This document shows positions 1-8,043 of a stretch of 42,948 nt of DNA, piece after piece; the stretch's first letter is position 1, and the number at the start of each line of letters is the position of its first letter. A model generated the notes under the pieces. It had not been told where the DNA came from. It saw nothing but the letters and a program-made list of their open reading frames with translations, and did not search any database. The stretch covers positions 1-42,948 of the forward strand of contig PVWD01000018.1 of NCBI GenBank assembly GCA_003003615.1, in the 5' to 3' direction. This DNA is from a filamentous cyanobacterium CCP2 (lineage in GTDB: Bacteria; Cyanobacteriota; Cyanobacteriia; Elainellales; Elainellaceae). The position numbers and the translations under genes are program-made.

Positions 1-78
1 GGATTAACGAGGGTTTAACAATTCGTTACGATGAATACAGTTAGAATGAAAAGGTTTACAGCCAGGGAGGTCGAAAGT

Positions 79-1203
79 ATGAACGGCAACCTGCGCGTCG
101 GCAGCTTATTCGGTATTCCATTTTATGTGAACCTATCGTGGTTCCTGGTTTTAGGCTTAGTGGTCTGGAATTACGGTAGTGAGTTGGGATATGCGTTTCC
201 TCAGTTAGGTGGTGCGGCCTGGTTTTTTGGCTTAGTTGCTGCTTTACTGTTGTTTGCTTCAGTGCTGGCGCATGAGTTAGGTCATAGCTTTGTTGCGTTG
301 CGTCAAGGCATTCCAGTTAATTCAATTACATTATTTCTGTTTGGTGGCTTAGCCAGCCTGGAGGAAGAGTCAAAAACTCCGGCAGAAGCATTTTGGGTCG
401 CCATTTCGGGGCCGTTGGTCAGCATTGTGCTGTTTGGGGTCTTCACTGCCATCAATCTGTTCACGGGAATTAGCGGCCCCCTTGCAGCGATCGTTAATTT
501 ATTAGCGTACATTAATTTAATCCTGGCAGCGTTTAACTTGCTCCCTGGCTTACCTTTGGACGGTGGTAATGTTCTAAAGGCGATCGTTTGGAAGGTGACG
601 GGCAAACCTTACAAAGGAATTGCTTTTGCTAGCCGAGTGGGTCAGCTACTGGGTTGGACTGGAATTACCCTAGGCTTTTTGAATGTGTTAGGCGTTTCAA
701 ACCTTGGCAGCATTTGGACGTTGTTAATTGGGTTCTTCCTGCTGCAAAACGCCTCTCGCTATCTCCAAGCAGCAACCATTCAAGAAAAGCTAAGTGGTTT
801 AACCGCGGCCGATGCTGTGCTTCCTAATAGCCCGATCGTTTCTGCAAATATCTCCTTACGAGAGTTTGCCAACAATTACATCATCGGGAATCCAGCAAAC
901 TGGCGGAAGTATTTAGTCACCGATGAAGAGGGACAGCTCATTGGTGAAATTGCAGTTGAAGCCTTGAAAACCATCCCGACAAATGACTGGTGGGATATTC
1001 AAGTCCGCGAGTTGGCAAAACCGCCTGAAGCTCTTGAAACGGTTAATTCCAATGAGCCGTTATTAGACGTTGTTAATCTGCTGGAGCGCAAACAACTTCC
1101 AAGCTTGGTGGTTTTACAGGAAAGCGGCATGTTGGTGGGTCTGTTGGAGAAAACCTCTATTATTCAGCTTCTCCAAAAGCGCACCGAAACGAAAGCAGCA
1201 TAA
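79..1203 (+). CDS. Site-2 protease family zinc metalloprotease with C-terminal CBS-like region
   Basis: Membrane-embedded M50-family protease, expected to cut transmembrane substrates such as anti-sigma factors. The zinc motif HELGH lies at about residues 65-69 in a hydrophobic helix, and the third ligand motif NLLPGLPLDGG at about 153-163 (Asp near 161). Several hydrophobic helices fill the first ~230 residues; the last ~130 residues are soluble and look like a pair of CBS domains, the usual layout of this subfamily. I chose the ATG at 79 because AGGGAGG lies about 10 bases upstream and the protein then begins MNGNLRVGSLFGIPFYVN, the usual family start; an in-frame ATG at 31 would add 16 residues without a good ribosome site. 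The substrate is unknown. The gene is followed by a palindromic repeat that may act as a terminator. Confidence 0.88.
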   Translation: MNGNLRVGSLFGIPFYVNLSWFLVLGLVVWNYGSELGYAFPQLGGAAWFFGLVAALLLFASVLAHELGHSFVALRQGIPVNSITLFLFGGLASLEEESKTPAEAFWVAISGPLVSIVLFGVFTAINLFTGISGPLAAIVNLLAYINLILAAFNLLPGLPLDGGNVLKAIVWKVTGKPYKGIAFASRVGQLLGWTGITLGFLNVLGVSNLGSIWTLLIGFFLLQNASRYLQAATIQEKLSGLTAADAVLPNSPIVSANISLREFANNYIIGNPANWRKYLVTDEEGQLIGEIAVEALKTIPTNDWWDIQVRELAKPPEALETVNSNEPLLDVVNLLERKQLPSLVVLQESGMLVGLLEKTSIIQLLQKRTETKAA

Positions 1204-1228
1204 CTCAAGAGAATCTCTTTTCAAACCA

Positions 1229-1257
1229 AGTAGGGGCATTGCACTGCGATGCCCCCT
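1229..1257 (+). repeat. Palindromic GTAGGGGC..GCCCC repeat, possible terminator
   Basis: A GGGGCATTGCA arm and a GCGATGCCCC arm form a near-perfect hairpin just after the metalloprotease gene, followed by TTATTTAT. A closely similar element lies at 28350-28378. It is a small dispersed repeat that could also serve as a factor-independent terminator. Confidence 0.6.
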
Positions 1258-1441
1258 TATTTATGTTTATGCAATGCCTCTCATTAAATGAAGGTATGGC
1301 AACGGATGGAAAGGTTAGGACAATCTCAGGTGACGGAAACCCAAAACGGATAGGTTTGGCATTACGGAACCGTCTTAACGTGCTTGCGTAGGGCTATACG
1401 ATCAATTGCATCAACTGCATCAGCCCTGAGCCTCAAAACCC

Positions 1442-2023
1442 TTACACCCGTGCCAGCGTCACCTGCTCCATTTGATCTTGATATTTGCCGCGTCGGGTTT
1501 CATAGCTGACTGCACAAGGTGCTCCTTCCAAAAACAGCAGTTGGACAATGCCTTCATTGGCGTAGATGCGGCAGTCGGCACTAGAGGAATTAGAAAATTC
1601 TAAGGTCAAATGTCCACGCCATCCAGCTTCGGCAGGAGTCAGGTTGGCAATTAACCCCACACGGGCGTAAGTACTTTTGCCAATGCAAATCACCGTTACA
1701 TATTCTGGAACGGACAACCGCTCCAAGGCCACACCCAACCCGTAGGAATGGGCTGGCAAAACAAAATAACTGCCGCTTTCATCGGTGTGCAATTCCACAG
1801 GCTCAAGATTCGCCGGATTAAAGTTTTTCGGATCAACGACCGTTCCTGGAATATGTCGGAAAATCCGGAATTCTGAAGGAGACAGGCGGAGGTCATAGCC
1901 ATAGCTGCTGAGGCCATAGGAAATGACGGGCAAACTATCGACTTGGCGAATCAAGTGAGGCTCAAAGGGTTCAATCATCCCTTTCGCCGCCATTTCTAAG
2001 ATCCAGGTGTCGTTTTTAATCAT
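1442..2023 (-). CDS. dcd: dCTP deaminase
   Basis: Cytoplasmic enzyme converting dCTP to dUTP and ammonia, feeding dTMP synthesis. The sequence shows the conserved blocks of the family: YGLSSYGYDLRLS near the N-terminus, GKSTYARVGL near the middle and TPAEAGWRGHLTLEFSN, which contains the catalytic glutamate. At about 193 residues it has the usual Dcd length. The start at the ATG giving MIKNDTW is chosen because this is the family N-terminus; the frame is open for 11 further codons upstream. The CobO-like gene lies upstream on the same strand, about 115 bases away. Confidence 0.93.
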   Translation of the reverse strand: MIKNDTWILEMAAKGMIEPFEPHLIRQVDSLPVISYGLSSYGYDLRLSPSEFRIFRHIPGTVVDPKNFNPANLEPVELHTDESGSYFVLPAHSYGLGVALERLSVPEYVTVICIGKSTYARVGLIANLTPAEAGWRGHLTLEFSNSSSADCRIYANEGIVQLLFLEGAPCAVSYETRRGKYQDQMEQVTLARV

Positions 2024-2140
2024 GGTTGAGGATGGGGATAAGGTTGGAGAAGGCACGATCGCTCAAAATCTGAGTTCTGAGTTTAACGCGCTCACCTAAA
2101 ACGCAGCACAAAACATTCAAAACTTTAAACACTCAAATCT

Positions 2141-2677
2141 TTAAGGTCGGTGAGTGCGGCGGAGTTCTGTAATTTGGTCGGCAATGTTGAGGATGGATTC
2201 TGGCATATCGGGGCCCGTCAAGATGACATCCACCTGGGAAGGGCGGCTTTTCAAAAAGTTTAGGACTTCTGCCTCCGAGATTAGCCCAAAGTTCATAACC
2301 AGGCTCAGTTCATCCAGCACGACCATTGAATATTTACCTTGAGCAACGGCAGCTTGCATATATCGCCACAACTCTCGAAGGGCGATCGTCTCCTCCTCCT
2401 CCAAGTCTGGTGTATTGATACATCGGGGCAGGTCGCAGCGAATCCAGTCCAAATTTTGCCCTAGTTGCACCGGATTGTTGGAGCCTTGCCGGATGCCGCC
2501 TTTGAGGAATTGCACAATCAAAACGGAGGTTCCCTGTCCGGCAATGCGTAAGGCTTGTGCCATCACGCTGGTAAAGAAGCTGCGATGGGGACAGGTGAAA
2601 ACTTGTAGCAATCCTTCAACAGAGTAAGGCAGGGAATGGCTGCTGTCGCGGAGGGGCGCGTCGAGTTGGGAAACCAT
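2141..2677 (-). CDS. CobO/BtuR-like P-loop-fold protein with degenerate Walker A
   Basis: About 178 residues resembling cob(I)alamin adenosyltransferase of the CobO/BtuR type. The segment AGQGTSVLIVQFLKGG matches the CobO core after the P-loop, and MVVLDELSLVMNFGLI matches its Walker B region. Where true CobO proteins have GxGKGKT, this protein reads FTCPHRSFFTS, so the phosphate-binding glycines and lysine are missing. I recall a conserved cyanobacterial family with this CPHRSFF-type sequence, so it is probably a functional divergent paralogue rather than a pseudogene. A role in cobalamin adenosylation is therefore doubtful. The ATG at 2677 is used; a TTG at 2689 is a weaker alternative. Neither has a clear ribosome site. 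Confidence 0.72.
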   Translation of the reverse strand: MVSQLDAPLRDSSHSLPYSVEGLLQVFTCPHRSFFTSVMAQALRIAGQGTSVLIVQFLKGGIRQGSNNPVQLGQNLDWIRCDLPRCINTPDLEEEETIALRELWRYMQAAVAQGKYSMVVLDELSLVMNFGLISEAEVLNFLKSRPSQVDVILTGPDMPESILNIADQITELRRTHRP

Positions 2678-2827
2678 TGGTGAGTTCAATCTATATCAGT
2701 ACATAAGGGAACGAAGAGACGATCGTAGATTTGCACCGCTTAACGTTTTCTTTATTTATACCGCAGTCCGACGGTGTAGTAGTACATTCGTGCGATCGAT
2801 CGTCTGTGCAGGAATAGTCTAAACAAA

Positions 2828-2872
2828 ATATAGCGTGGTAGAGCAAAACTTTCTGCTTAGGTAACGCTATAT
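2828..2872. repeat. Inverted repeat ATATAGCGT...ACGCTATAT
   Basis: Perfect 9-bp arms separated by 27 bases, with a second inner pairing AGCA/TGCT. It could be a hairpin or the remnant of a small miniature element; there is no T-run to suggest a terminator. Confidence 0.55.
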
Positions 2873-2877
2873 GTATG

Positions 2878-2906
2878 AGGGGGAGTGGGGAGTAGGGAGT
2901 AGGGAA
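2878..2906. repeat. Short tandem heptamer repeat (GGGAGTR)
   Basis: Successive GGGAGTG/GGGAGTA units, the kind of short tandem repeat seen in cyanobacterial intergenic DNA. A reverse-orientation relative (CACTCCCCACTCCCC) occurs near 37885-37920. Confidence 0.6.
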
Positions 2907-2910
2907 AAAT

Positions 2911-2949
2911 TCTTGTGGGATGGGCATCTTGCCCGTCCAGTCAATCAAA
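2911..2949. repeat. Dispersed repeat, GTGGGATGGGCATCTTGCCC family
   Basis: Reads TCTTGTGGGATGGGCATCTT then GCCCGTCCAGTCAATCAAA. The core GGGCATCTTGCCC is palindromic. Other copies lie near 8850, 36060, 37164, 38998, 40968 and 41016. Confidence 0.8.
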
Positions 2950-3355
2950 GCTCAGGTCAGTCAAGACACCTACTCCCCAAGCCAAGAACATTACCAGAAA
3001 GCCCAGCAAAAAATTATGAAAAAGTATAGGAAAAAGTATCTAGATACGCTTGTATTGCAGGGGCGTATCCTTTATGCTGTTTCGATGCTGGTTTTTTCTA
3101 CCCAGAAGGAGCCAGTCTAAACCAATCCGGCTTAAGGTGAGGTGTAACGCTGATTAGGGAAGCGACCAACAACCCTAACCAGCTAACCTAACTCTCTGGA
3201 AGGATCAGAGAGCAAGGCTGTCTGATTTTAGATCATGGCATCTAGAATTGGCGGCTTCGCTGATGAACCAAGAAGTTTGGGGGGCTTTTCCTCGTGAATA
3301 ACTCCCCACGCCTTAAGCTTTTCTTCTCCAATACTCATCAGCGAGGAAATTCAAT

Positions 3356-3556
3356 ATGTCATCAGAGTTCAACGAACTGCTGCCCGTTTCTTCAGAGGAG
3401 CGGGTACAAATTTGGATTATCGGTACGCGCGATCAGGTCGTTTTCACCATGAATGAGTTTTATGTGCGGAGACTGGCATCCGATCGCGTCCAATTCACCC
3501 CGATCGTCCCCGCGCCCTTTGCCTCTGGGAAATATATGACGGTCTTGGTGCGGTAA
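3356..3556 (+). CDS. Small conserved cyanobacterial protein, unknown function
   Basis: 66 residues, soluble, with no membrane segment. The ribosome site AGCGAGGAAAT lies close upstream of the ATG. I recall similar short cyanobacterial proteins ending in a block like FYVRRLASDRVQFTPIVPAPF, which is present here in full, so this is likely a real gene. No function can be assigned. A palindromic repeat follows at 3587-3613. Confidence 0.6.
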   Translation: MSSEFNELLPVSSEERVQIWIIGTRDQVVFTMNEFYVRRLASDRVQFTPIVPAPFASGKYMTVLVR

Positions 3557-3586
3557 CGATATCCTGATCCTGGATAGAAATTTTAT

Positions 3587-3613
3587 GATGGCAATTTGCG
3601 AATTGCCCCTACT
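3587..3613. repeat. Palindromic repeat GGCAATTTGCGAATTGCCCC
   Basis: Self-complementary element (GGCAATTTGCGAATTGCC) ending CCCCTAC, related to the GTAGGGGC..GCCCCTAC repeats at 1229, 7892 and 28350. It lies between the 66-residue gene and the convergent aldo/keto reductase stop. Confidence 0.6.
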
Positions 3614-4790
3614 GTTGGGATAACCGCTTTACTGCGCTTCCGCCCAATAATCGATCGGTTTCTTGTAAAAGCTCAGGAATGCGATCGGCGTGGGGGCTGT
3701 TGGCAAGGCATTGGCGGAGTTGGGCTGGCTCAAACCCATTGGCTTTGGCTCCAGGAAACCAGTGTCCAGCATTAGTGAGCAGGTTGTATCGCGCTTTAGC
3801 ATAGTCCACCAAGTCATAGGCGAGGGCTAGATTTCTCAACCACAAAATCGCTGGAATATTAATGTTTCCAGGGGTTTCTGTGTAATTGGGTAAACCAATG
3901 TGCCAGGTGCGATACCATTCCTCGCCCAATGCTTCGATCGCAGCTTGCTCTAGCCGTTGCAGAATGGGCGGCAAAATTTCATCAGCCCGATCGAGCCAGG
4001 TGAGCGTTTTCAAGTGTTCATCAAAATCCTGCGGCCGGGATGCCCCAATGCTAAGGGTGTGAACCTGAGAATGGCTGAGGCAAAACAAATCGTTGAACAC
4101 AATTGGGCTGAGGGGATGGCACAACTCCACAAGCTTTGGGGGCGGGTTATATAGCCTTCCCCCTTTGTCGGAAGGGCTGATGATGAACACCCCCATGTCT
4201 CTGGCGGTGGCGGCTTCAATGGCGGCCCAGTTGTCTTGAAAAATGTAGTACCAGTGCAAATTGACATAATCAAACTGGTTCGTTTCGATCGCCTTCAGAA
4301 TCGTCTCTGTGGAACCGTGAGTCGAAAACCCAATAAACCTGGCTTTCCCTTGAGATTGAAGCCGTTTGGCAACCTCCAGGCATCCTCCCGATCGAGTACT
4401 ATAGTGAAGAAGTTCAGGTGTGTTGACCCCATGCAGCCCCAACAGGTCAACATAATCCAGCCTGAGGTTAGACAACGATCGCTCAAAAGTCTGCTGGAAT
4501 TCTCTAGCATCTGCCACAGGAGCCACTTTTGTTTGTACAATAAGTTTTTCCCTCGGTAGCGTTGGCAAAATTTTCCCTAATTGCACTTCGGATGTGCCAT
4601 ATCCCCTGGCCGTTTCGATATGATGAATGCCAACCTCAAGCGATCGGCGGATTGTGGCTTCCAAGTTCACCTGGTTGTCTGATGGAATCTCTTGCTCTGG
4701 AATGTCTTGCCATTTATATTGGTAGCGCATCCCACCGCAGGAAAATACTGGCATTGTTAATTCTGTGCGACCAAATCTTCGGTATTGCAT
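3609..4790 (-). CDS. Aldo/keto reductase with a degenerate C-terminal ferredoxin domain
   Basis: NADPH-dependent oxidoreductase of the large (COG1453-like) aldo/keto reductase group, about 393 residues, cytoplasmic. The N-terminal half has the TIM-barrel signatures MQYRRFGRTELTMPVFSCGG, HHIETARGYGTSE (containing the conserved Tyr) and KLIVQTKV (containing the Lys). Relatives carry a C-terminal two-cluster 4Fe-4S domain. Here the corresponding segment keeps the NINIPAILWLRNL and RIPELLQ framework, but the cysteine clusters are replaced (YTETPGN; one Cys remains in RQCLANSPHAD). The ATG at 4790 gives the usual family start; the frame is open 28 codons further upstream. Substrate unknown. Confidence 0.85.
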   Translation of the reverse strand: MQYRRFGRTELTMPVFSCGGMRYQYKWQDIPEQEIPSDNQVNLEATIRRSLEVGIHHIETARGYGTSEVQLGKILPTLPREKLIVQTKVAPVADAREFQQTFERSLSNLRLDYVDLLGLHGVNTPELLHYSTRSGGCLEVAKRLQSQGKARFIGFSTHGSTETILKAIETNQFDYVNLHWYYIFQDNWAAIEAATARDMGVFIISPSDKGGRLYNPPPKLVELCHPLSPIVFNDLFCLSHSQVHTLSIGASRPQDFDEHLKTLTWLDRADEILPPILQRLEQAAIEALGEEWYRTWHIGLPNYTETPGNINIPAILWLRNLALAYDLVDYAKARYNLLTNAGHWFPGAKANGFEPAQLRQCLANSPHADRIPELLQETDRLLGGSAVKRLSQQ

Positions 4791-4993
4791 GGAGACACGC
4801 TCGTAAGTTGACTCATCAGATAAATAGGGTGAGTCTTTCGTGATAAATCGCTCAACCCTTAACAAAACTCGCAATAATAAAATTAACTAATCTATACCAA
4901 TATCAGCAAATGCCGCCAAGTGAACTTTCCAGTGCGGTAGTTTGTCTAACTTACGGTTTGTTACATCATAGTCCCACTACTTCAGCACCTCTT

Positions 4994-6034
4994 ATGGATA
5001 TCTCAGAACTCGATGATTTGGAAAATTCTGTCCAAGATCTACTATCCCTGGCAAAAATAGAACTCGAAGAGAAACGATTACAGCAACAACGAGATGAACA
5101 AATTCAGCAAGAAATAGTCCGAATTAAGGAACGCCTCGAACCTCTATTGGCCCAGGTTGAACAAATGCTTGCCCAACTCACCTCTGAGGATTTTGTGGAC
5201 AGCGTTACCCGCCAAAAGCTGGAAGCCAAAGCAGAAGACCTACGAAAACGGTTGGCAGATGCCCCCATGCTGGCCGCCCAAGCGATCGATCGACAGTTGA
5301 TTCTTAACGAAGAACGCCTCTTAGATGAACGGGTCACGGAGCAAACAAATCGCTGGCGGCAGGCCCTTCGAGCCGACTTGCTCGAAATGATCACTGAACA
5401 GGAAGACTTTTATAGTGCCACTGATGCCTCGATCGCCATTCGCGGCTATGCCCATGACCTGAAAGCGATCGGAGCACTAGAAGAAATCGTAGATGCCCTA
5501 ATTCATCAAATTAATACCCACAGCGAGGAAGGCCCAGTCGCTCGCCTGCGGGGAAGCCACGAACAGACTCTAAATTTTATCTATAACAAGGCCCTAGAAA
5601 ACCGTTCTCGTGTTGAACGGGCCCCCGATGTTCAGCCGAGGGTTCGCCACCGTACTAGCGAAAAGCGTCCTAATCCCTACTCCATTCTGGAAGGCAAAGT
5701 GGTCATCTTTGGGGGACACGATCGCCTGGAAAGTGCAGTCCGAAACCGTCTACGCGACTCGGAAGTTGATCTCGTCTGGTGTACAGCCCAGGCCGGCCCC
5801 CAAATTGCTGAACAAACTGAAAGCCATATTGCCAATGCTGACTTGATCTTAGTGGTGACGGGATACACGAGCCACAAGCTTACGGATAAGGCGGTTCAGG
5901 CAGCCCAACGAGCAGGTAAGAGTATTGAAATGGTCAATACTACTGGCGTTGTCCGAGTCTTAGAGGCGATCGAATATGGACTGAAGACGAAGCAGTTAGC
6001 CAAACACCTGAATCAGTTTTCCAAGCCAGCCTAA
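4994..6034 (+). CDS. Coiled-coil protein with C-terminal DUF2325 domain
   Basis: About 346 residues. The first ~120 residues are charged, rich in Glu, Gln, Arg and Leu, and read as a coiled coil (IELEEKRLQQQRDEQIQQEI and similar). The last ~100 residues form a Rossmann-like DUF2325 domain beginning KVVIFGGHDRLESAVRNRL, with ADLILVVTGYTSHKL and a GKSIEMVNTTGV block. DUF2325 proteins are of uncertain function and are often proposed to bind a nucleotide or ligand. I chose MDISELDDLENS as the start because family-like sequence begins there; the ATG at 4910 would add 28 unconvincing residues. Confidence 0.78.
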   Translation: MDISELDDLENSVQDLLSLAKIELEEKRLQQQRDEQIQQEIVRIKERLEPLLAQVEQMLAQLTSEDFVDSVTRQKLEAKAEDLRKRLADAPMLAAQAIDRQLILNEERLLDERVTEQTNRWRQALRADLLEMITEQEDFYSATDASIAIRGYAHDLKAIGALEEIVDALIHQINTHSEEGPVARLRGSHEQTLNFIYNKALENRSRVERAPDVQPRVRHRTSEKRPNPYSILEGKVVIFGGHDRLESAVRNRLRDSEVDLVWCTAQAGPQIAEQTESHIANADLILVVTGYTSHKLTDKAVQAAQRAGKSIEMVNTTGVVRVLEAIEYGLKTKQLAKHLNQFSKPA

Positions 6035-6081
6035 TCCGCCTATCGACAGAACGTGTCCCTCAATATTCTAGAGATTAAACT

Positions 6082-6792
6082 CTAGTAGGATATTCCTCGA
6101 TAGATGCGTTGAGACTGGGCTGTCTGTGAAGCGTCCTTCTCTGGGTGTGCAGGTTGTTTGGGTGAAGAGGGAGGAGAAGTATTTTTTCCCGGACTAATTG
6201 GGTAGGTGATTCCACGATAAACCCGTTGATGTTGAGTTAATTGCGGGGAGTTCTTCTCAGCAGGAGTGGGCTGTTTTGCCAGAAAGGGGAGAGATACATC
6301 TGCTGGTTGGGCGGTTTGCTCCTTTGAATCTGGTTGCATTGGCGAATGTTGATGGGTTGGAGCAGCTTTGCTCTGGACATTTGAGAACTGAGAGGCTCTT
6401 CCTGATGGGGAAGATCTTGAGGAAGATTGAGGCTGATGACCTGGTGTTGCCCCAGAGCGTCGGAACTCTGCCTTGATATCGTTATAGTTCAAGGGGCGAG
6501 TACGGCGATATGGTTGGGATGGATTTGCTTGGGTGTTGACCTTCTGCCTTGAAGGGTTCGGAGAGCTTTCTTGCCAAATTGTAAAGCAGGTGTCTTCTTC
6601 AACCAGGAAACACATTTGTCCTTGTTTCTGGCAATGTTGAATGCAAATCTGTTTGAATAACTTACCCAGGGAAAGATGCTTATGGAACCGCCGACCTTGT
6701 ACGACCAGTTCCGTCATAGAACTGTTGTAGGAATTTCCTTGGGACTGTAGCTCTTCAACTGTGATGATGAGCTTTTCAAACGGACTGTTCAT
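6082..6792 (-). CDS. Disordered Pro/Ser/Gln-rich protein ending in two YRG(I)(T/S)Y motifs
   Basis: 236 residues. The first ~75 residues look folded and contain paired cysteines (CIQHCQKQGQMC, EEDTC). The remainder is low complexity, rich in Pro, Ser, Gln and Thr. Near the end are two copies of a short motif, RVYRGITYPI and RIYRGISY, the second being the C-terminus. The motif matches the YRGvsY box of cyanobacterial DUF4278-type small proteins. Two nearby segments (KQPTPAEKNSPQ and KQPAHPEKDASQ) show that the motif and its linker were duplicated as a unit. A good ribosome site (GGAGATGAGAA) precedes the ATG. Function unknown. Confidence 0.65.
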   Translation of the reverse strand: MNSPFEKLIITVEELQSQGNSYNSSMTELVVQGRRFHKHLSLGKLFKQICIQHCQKQGQMCFLVEEDTCFTIWQESSPNPSRQKVNTQANPSQPYRRTRPLNYNDIKAEFRRSGATPGHQPQSSSRSSPSGRASQFSNVQSKAAPTHQHSPMQPDSKEQTAQPADVSLPFLAKQPTPAEKNSPQLTQHQRVYRGITYPISPGKNTSPPSSPKQPAHPEKDASQTAQSQRIYRGISY

Positions 6793-7102
6793 TTCTCATC
6801 TCCTAGCCCAATGCTTCATGCAGAATACAACGACATTTCCGTCTAAAGCGAGGGAGCTAAGCCTTTGGCATCAACAGGATTACACTGCCCTTGGGTATGA
6901 GCGTTGCTAAAGGTCGTTAGTCCCCTCACTCACAAGAAATGTGAACTATTGTTAATAGTTCTATTAATAACTCTATACGTCTCCAGATGGGTTTCTCCGG
7001 AGAGTCAATTTAGCGATCGGTGCTTGGGAAACCGTAGCCGACAGTGGAGTGCCACCAAAAACCTGCCATGCTCCATGCCCAGAGGTCTGGCACTTAGTTG
7101 TT
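6793..7102. other. Intergenic region with inverted repeats
   Basis: No gene seen. It holds an AT-rich inverted repeat (6943-6961) and a nested hairpin next to the end of rpiA (7037-7125). Confidence 0.5.
6943..6961. repeat. Perfect inverted repeat GAACTATT-GTT-AATAGTTC
   Basis: 8-bp arms and a 3-base loop, followed by a further TATTAATAACT. There is no T-run, so an operator-like site or a cruciform is more likely than a terminator. Confidence 0.5.
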
Positions 7103-7125
7103 CTACATCTCTCTCACACTCGGCT
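7037..7125. terminator. Nested hairpin overlapping the 3' end of rpiA
   Basis: On the plus strand AGTGCCA (7048-7054) pairs with TGGCACT (7088-7094). Inside it ACCT pairs with AGGT, and CATG pairs with CATG. Outside it AGCCG..AGTG (7037-7046) can pair with CACTCGGCT (7117-7125), which lies inside rpiA. It may terminate or stabilise the rpiA transcript; an unnamed structured RNA is possible. Confidence 0.4.
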
Positions 7126-7813
7126 GATTGTTTTTAATTTCACCGATCAGTACCGTAGTGGCAACACCAACAAATAACCCGTTTTCCAAAATGCCGGGAA
7201 TATTATTGAGGGTTTTCTCTAGTTCGGCTGGATTGTCGATCGCACCAAAGGTCACATCCAGGATCATATTGCCTTGATCGGTAATGACTGGCCCATCTTT
7301 TTTGACTCCCATCCGCAATTCAGGCTCGCCGCCCAGCTTTTCGAGGGCCTTCATTACGGGTGAAACCGCCATTGGTAGCACCTCGATCGGCAAGGGGAAG
7401 GTAGAACCGAGGCGATCGACCAGTTTGGAGCTATCGACTACCACAATGAACTCTTTAGCCAGAGAATCCACAATCTTTTCACGGGTATGGGCCGCTCCAC
7501 CCCCTTTGATCAAGTTTTTCTGAGGGTCAACTTCGTCTGCACCGTCAATGGCAATATCAATTCTGTCAATTTCATCGAGCGTAGTCAGGGGAATGCCATA
7601 CTGCTTGGCCAACACCGAAGCCTGAAACGAAGTCGGAACGCCCTTAATATCGGTTAACTCACCCGACTTCAGCCGATCGCCCAAAAACTGAATGGCAAAT
7701 GCAGTGGTTGAACCCGTACCCAGTCCTACAATAGAGCCAGACTTGACGCGATTTGCCGCTGCCCTGCCCACTTCCTGCTTCATCACTTTTACGGGATCAA
7801 GTCCTGCTGTCAT
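7103..7813 (-). CDS. rpiA: Ribose-5-phosphate isomerase A
   Basis: Interconverts ribose-5-phosphate and ribulose-5-phosphate in the Calvin cycle and pentose phosphate pathway. About 236 residues, the usual length. Signature blocks are [11 protein letters not shown] (phosphate binding), [11 protein letters not shown] (catalytic Asp), [16 protein letters not shown] (catalytic Glu and Lys region) and LPIEVLPMA. The start at 7813 ([16 protein letters not shown]) is supported by GAGGAGATT a few bases upstream; the frame is open 12 codons beyond. It lies about 2 kb from prs, which uses its product, but they are separated by a plus-strand gene and are not an operon. Confidence 0.96.
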   Translation of the reverse strand: MTAGLDPVKVMKQEVGRAAANRVKSGSIVGLGTGSTTAFAIQFLGDRLKSGELTDIKGVPTSFQASVLAKQYGIPLTTLDEIDRIDIAIDGADEVDPQKNLIKGGGAAHTREKIVDSLAKEFIVVVDSSKLVDRLGSTFPLPIEVLPMAVSPVMKALEKLGGEPELRMGVKKDGPVITDQGNMILDVTFGAIDNPAELEKTLNNIPGILENGLFVGVATTVLIGEIKNNQPSVREM

Positions 7814-7891
7814 TACTGAATCTCCTCTAAATTGACCACTACTTAGCATGACGTAAAGTGGTTCGGATGGGTAGAGGGAGGGAATGGAATG

Positions 7892-7920
7892 GGTAGGGGC
7901 GATTCGCGAATCACCCGTAC
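7892..7920. repeat. Palindromic repeat GTAGGGGCGATTCGCGAATC
   Basis: Near-complete palindrome GTAGGGGCGATT/CGCGAATCACCCGTAC upstream of rpiA, related to the repeats at 1229, 3587 and 28350. Confidence 0.6.
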
Positions 7921-7979
7921 TAAGGAGTGAGGAGTGATGCTGAATGGGTCATTCAAAACCTGATATTTTCGATTTCCCC

Positions 7980-8004
7980 CGTAGCGCAGGCATCTTGCCT
8001 GCTT
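7980..8004. repeat. Dispersed repeat GTAGCGCAGGCATCTTGCCTGC
   Basis: Reverse-orientation copy of the element CAGGCAAGATGCCTGCGCTA found at 41143 and 42894. It lies between rpiA and the MOSC gene. Confidence 0.7.
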
Positions 8005-8043
8005 TCTCCAAATTACTTTCTCCACACAGGAGTGATTAGATTC

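Larger units (their letters stand above)
2678..3355. other. Gene-poor region with short repeats
   Basis: No convincing gene in about 680 bases. It holds a 9-bp inverted repeat (2828-2872), a run of GGGAGTR heptamers (about 2878-2905) and one copy of the GGGCATCTTGCCC dispersed repeat (2911-2949). Short open frames here run through these repeats and look spurious. Confidence 0.6.

Noticed and set aside
1258-1441. Possible structured RNA between the metalloprotease and dcd genes
   Set aside because: Some short complementarities exist but no fold that I recognise.
2920-3120. 66-codon frame starting inside the dispersed repeat
   Set aside because: Its start is repeat sequence (MGILPVQSIK) and the rest shows no conserved pattern.
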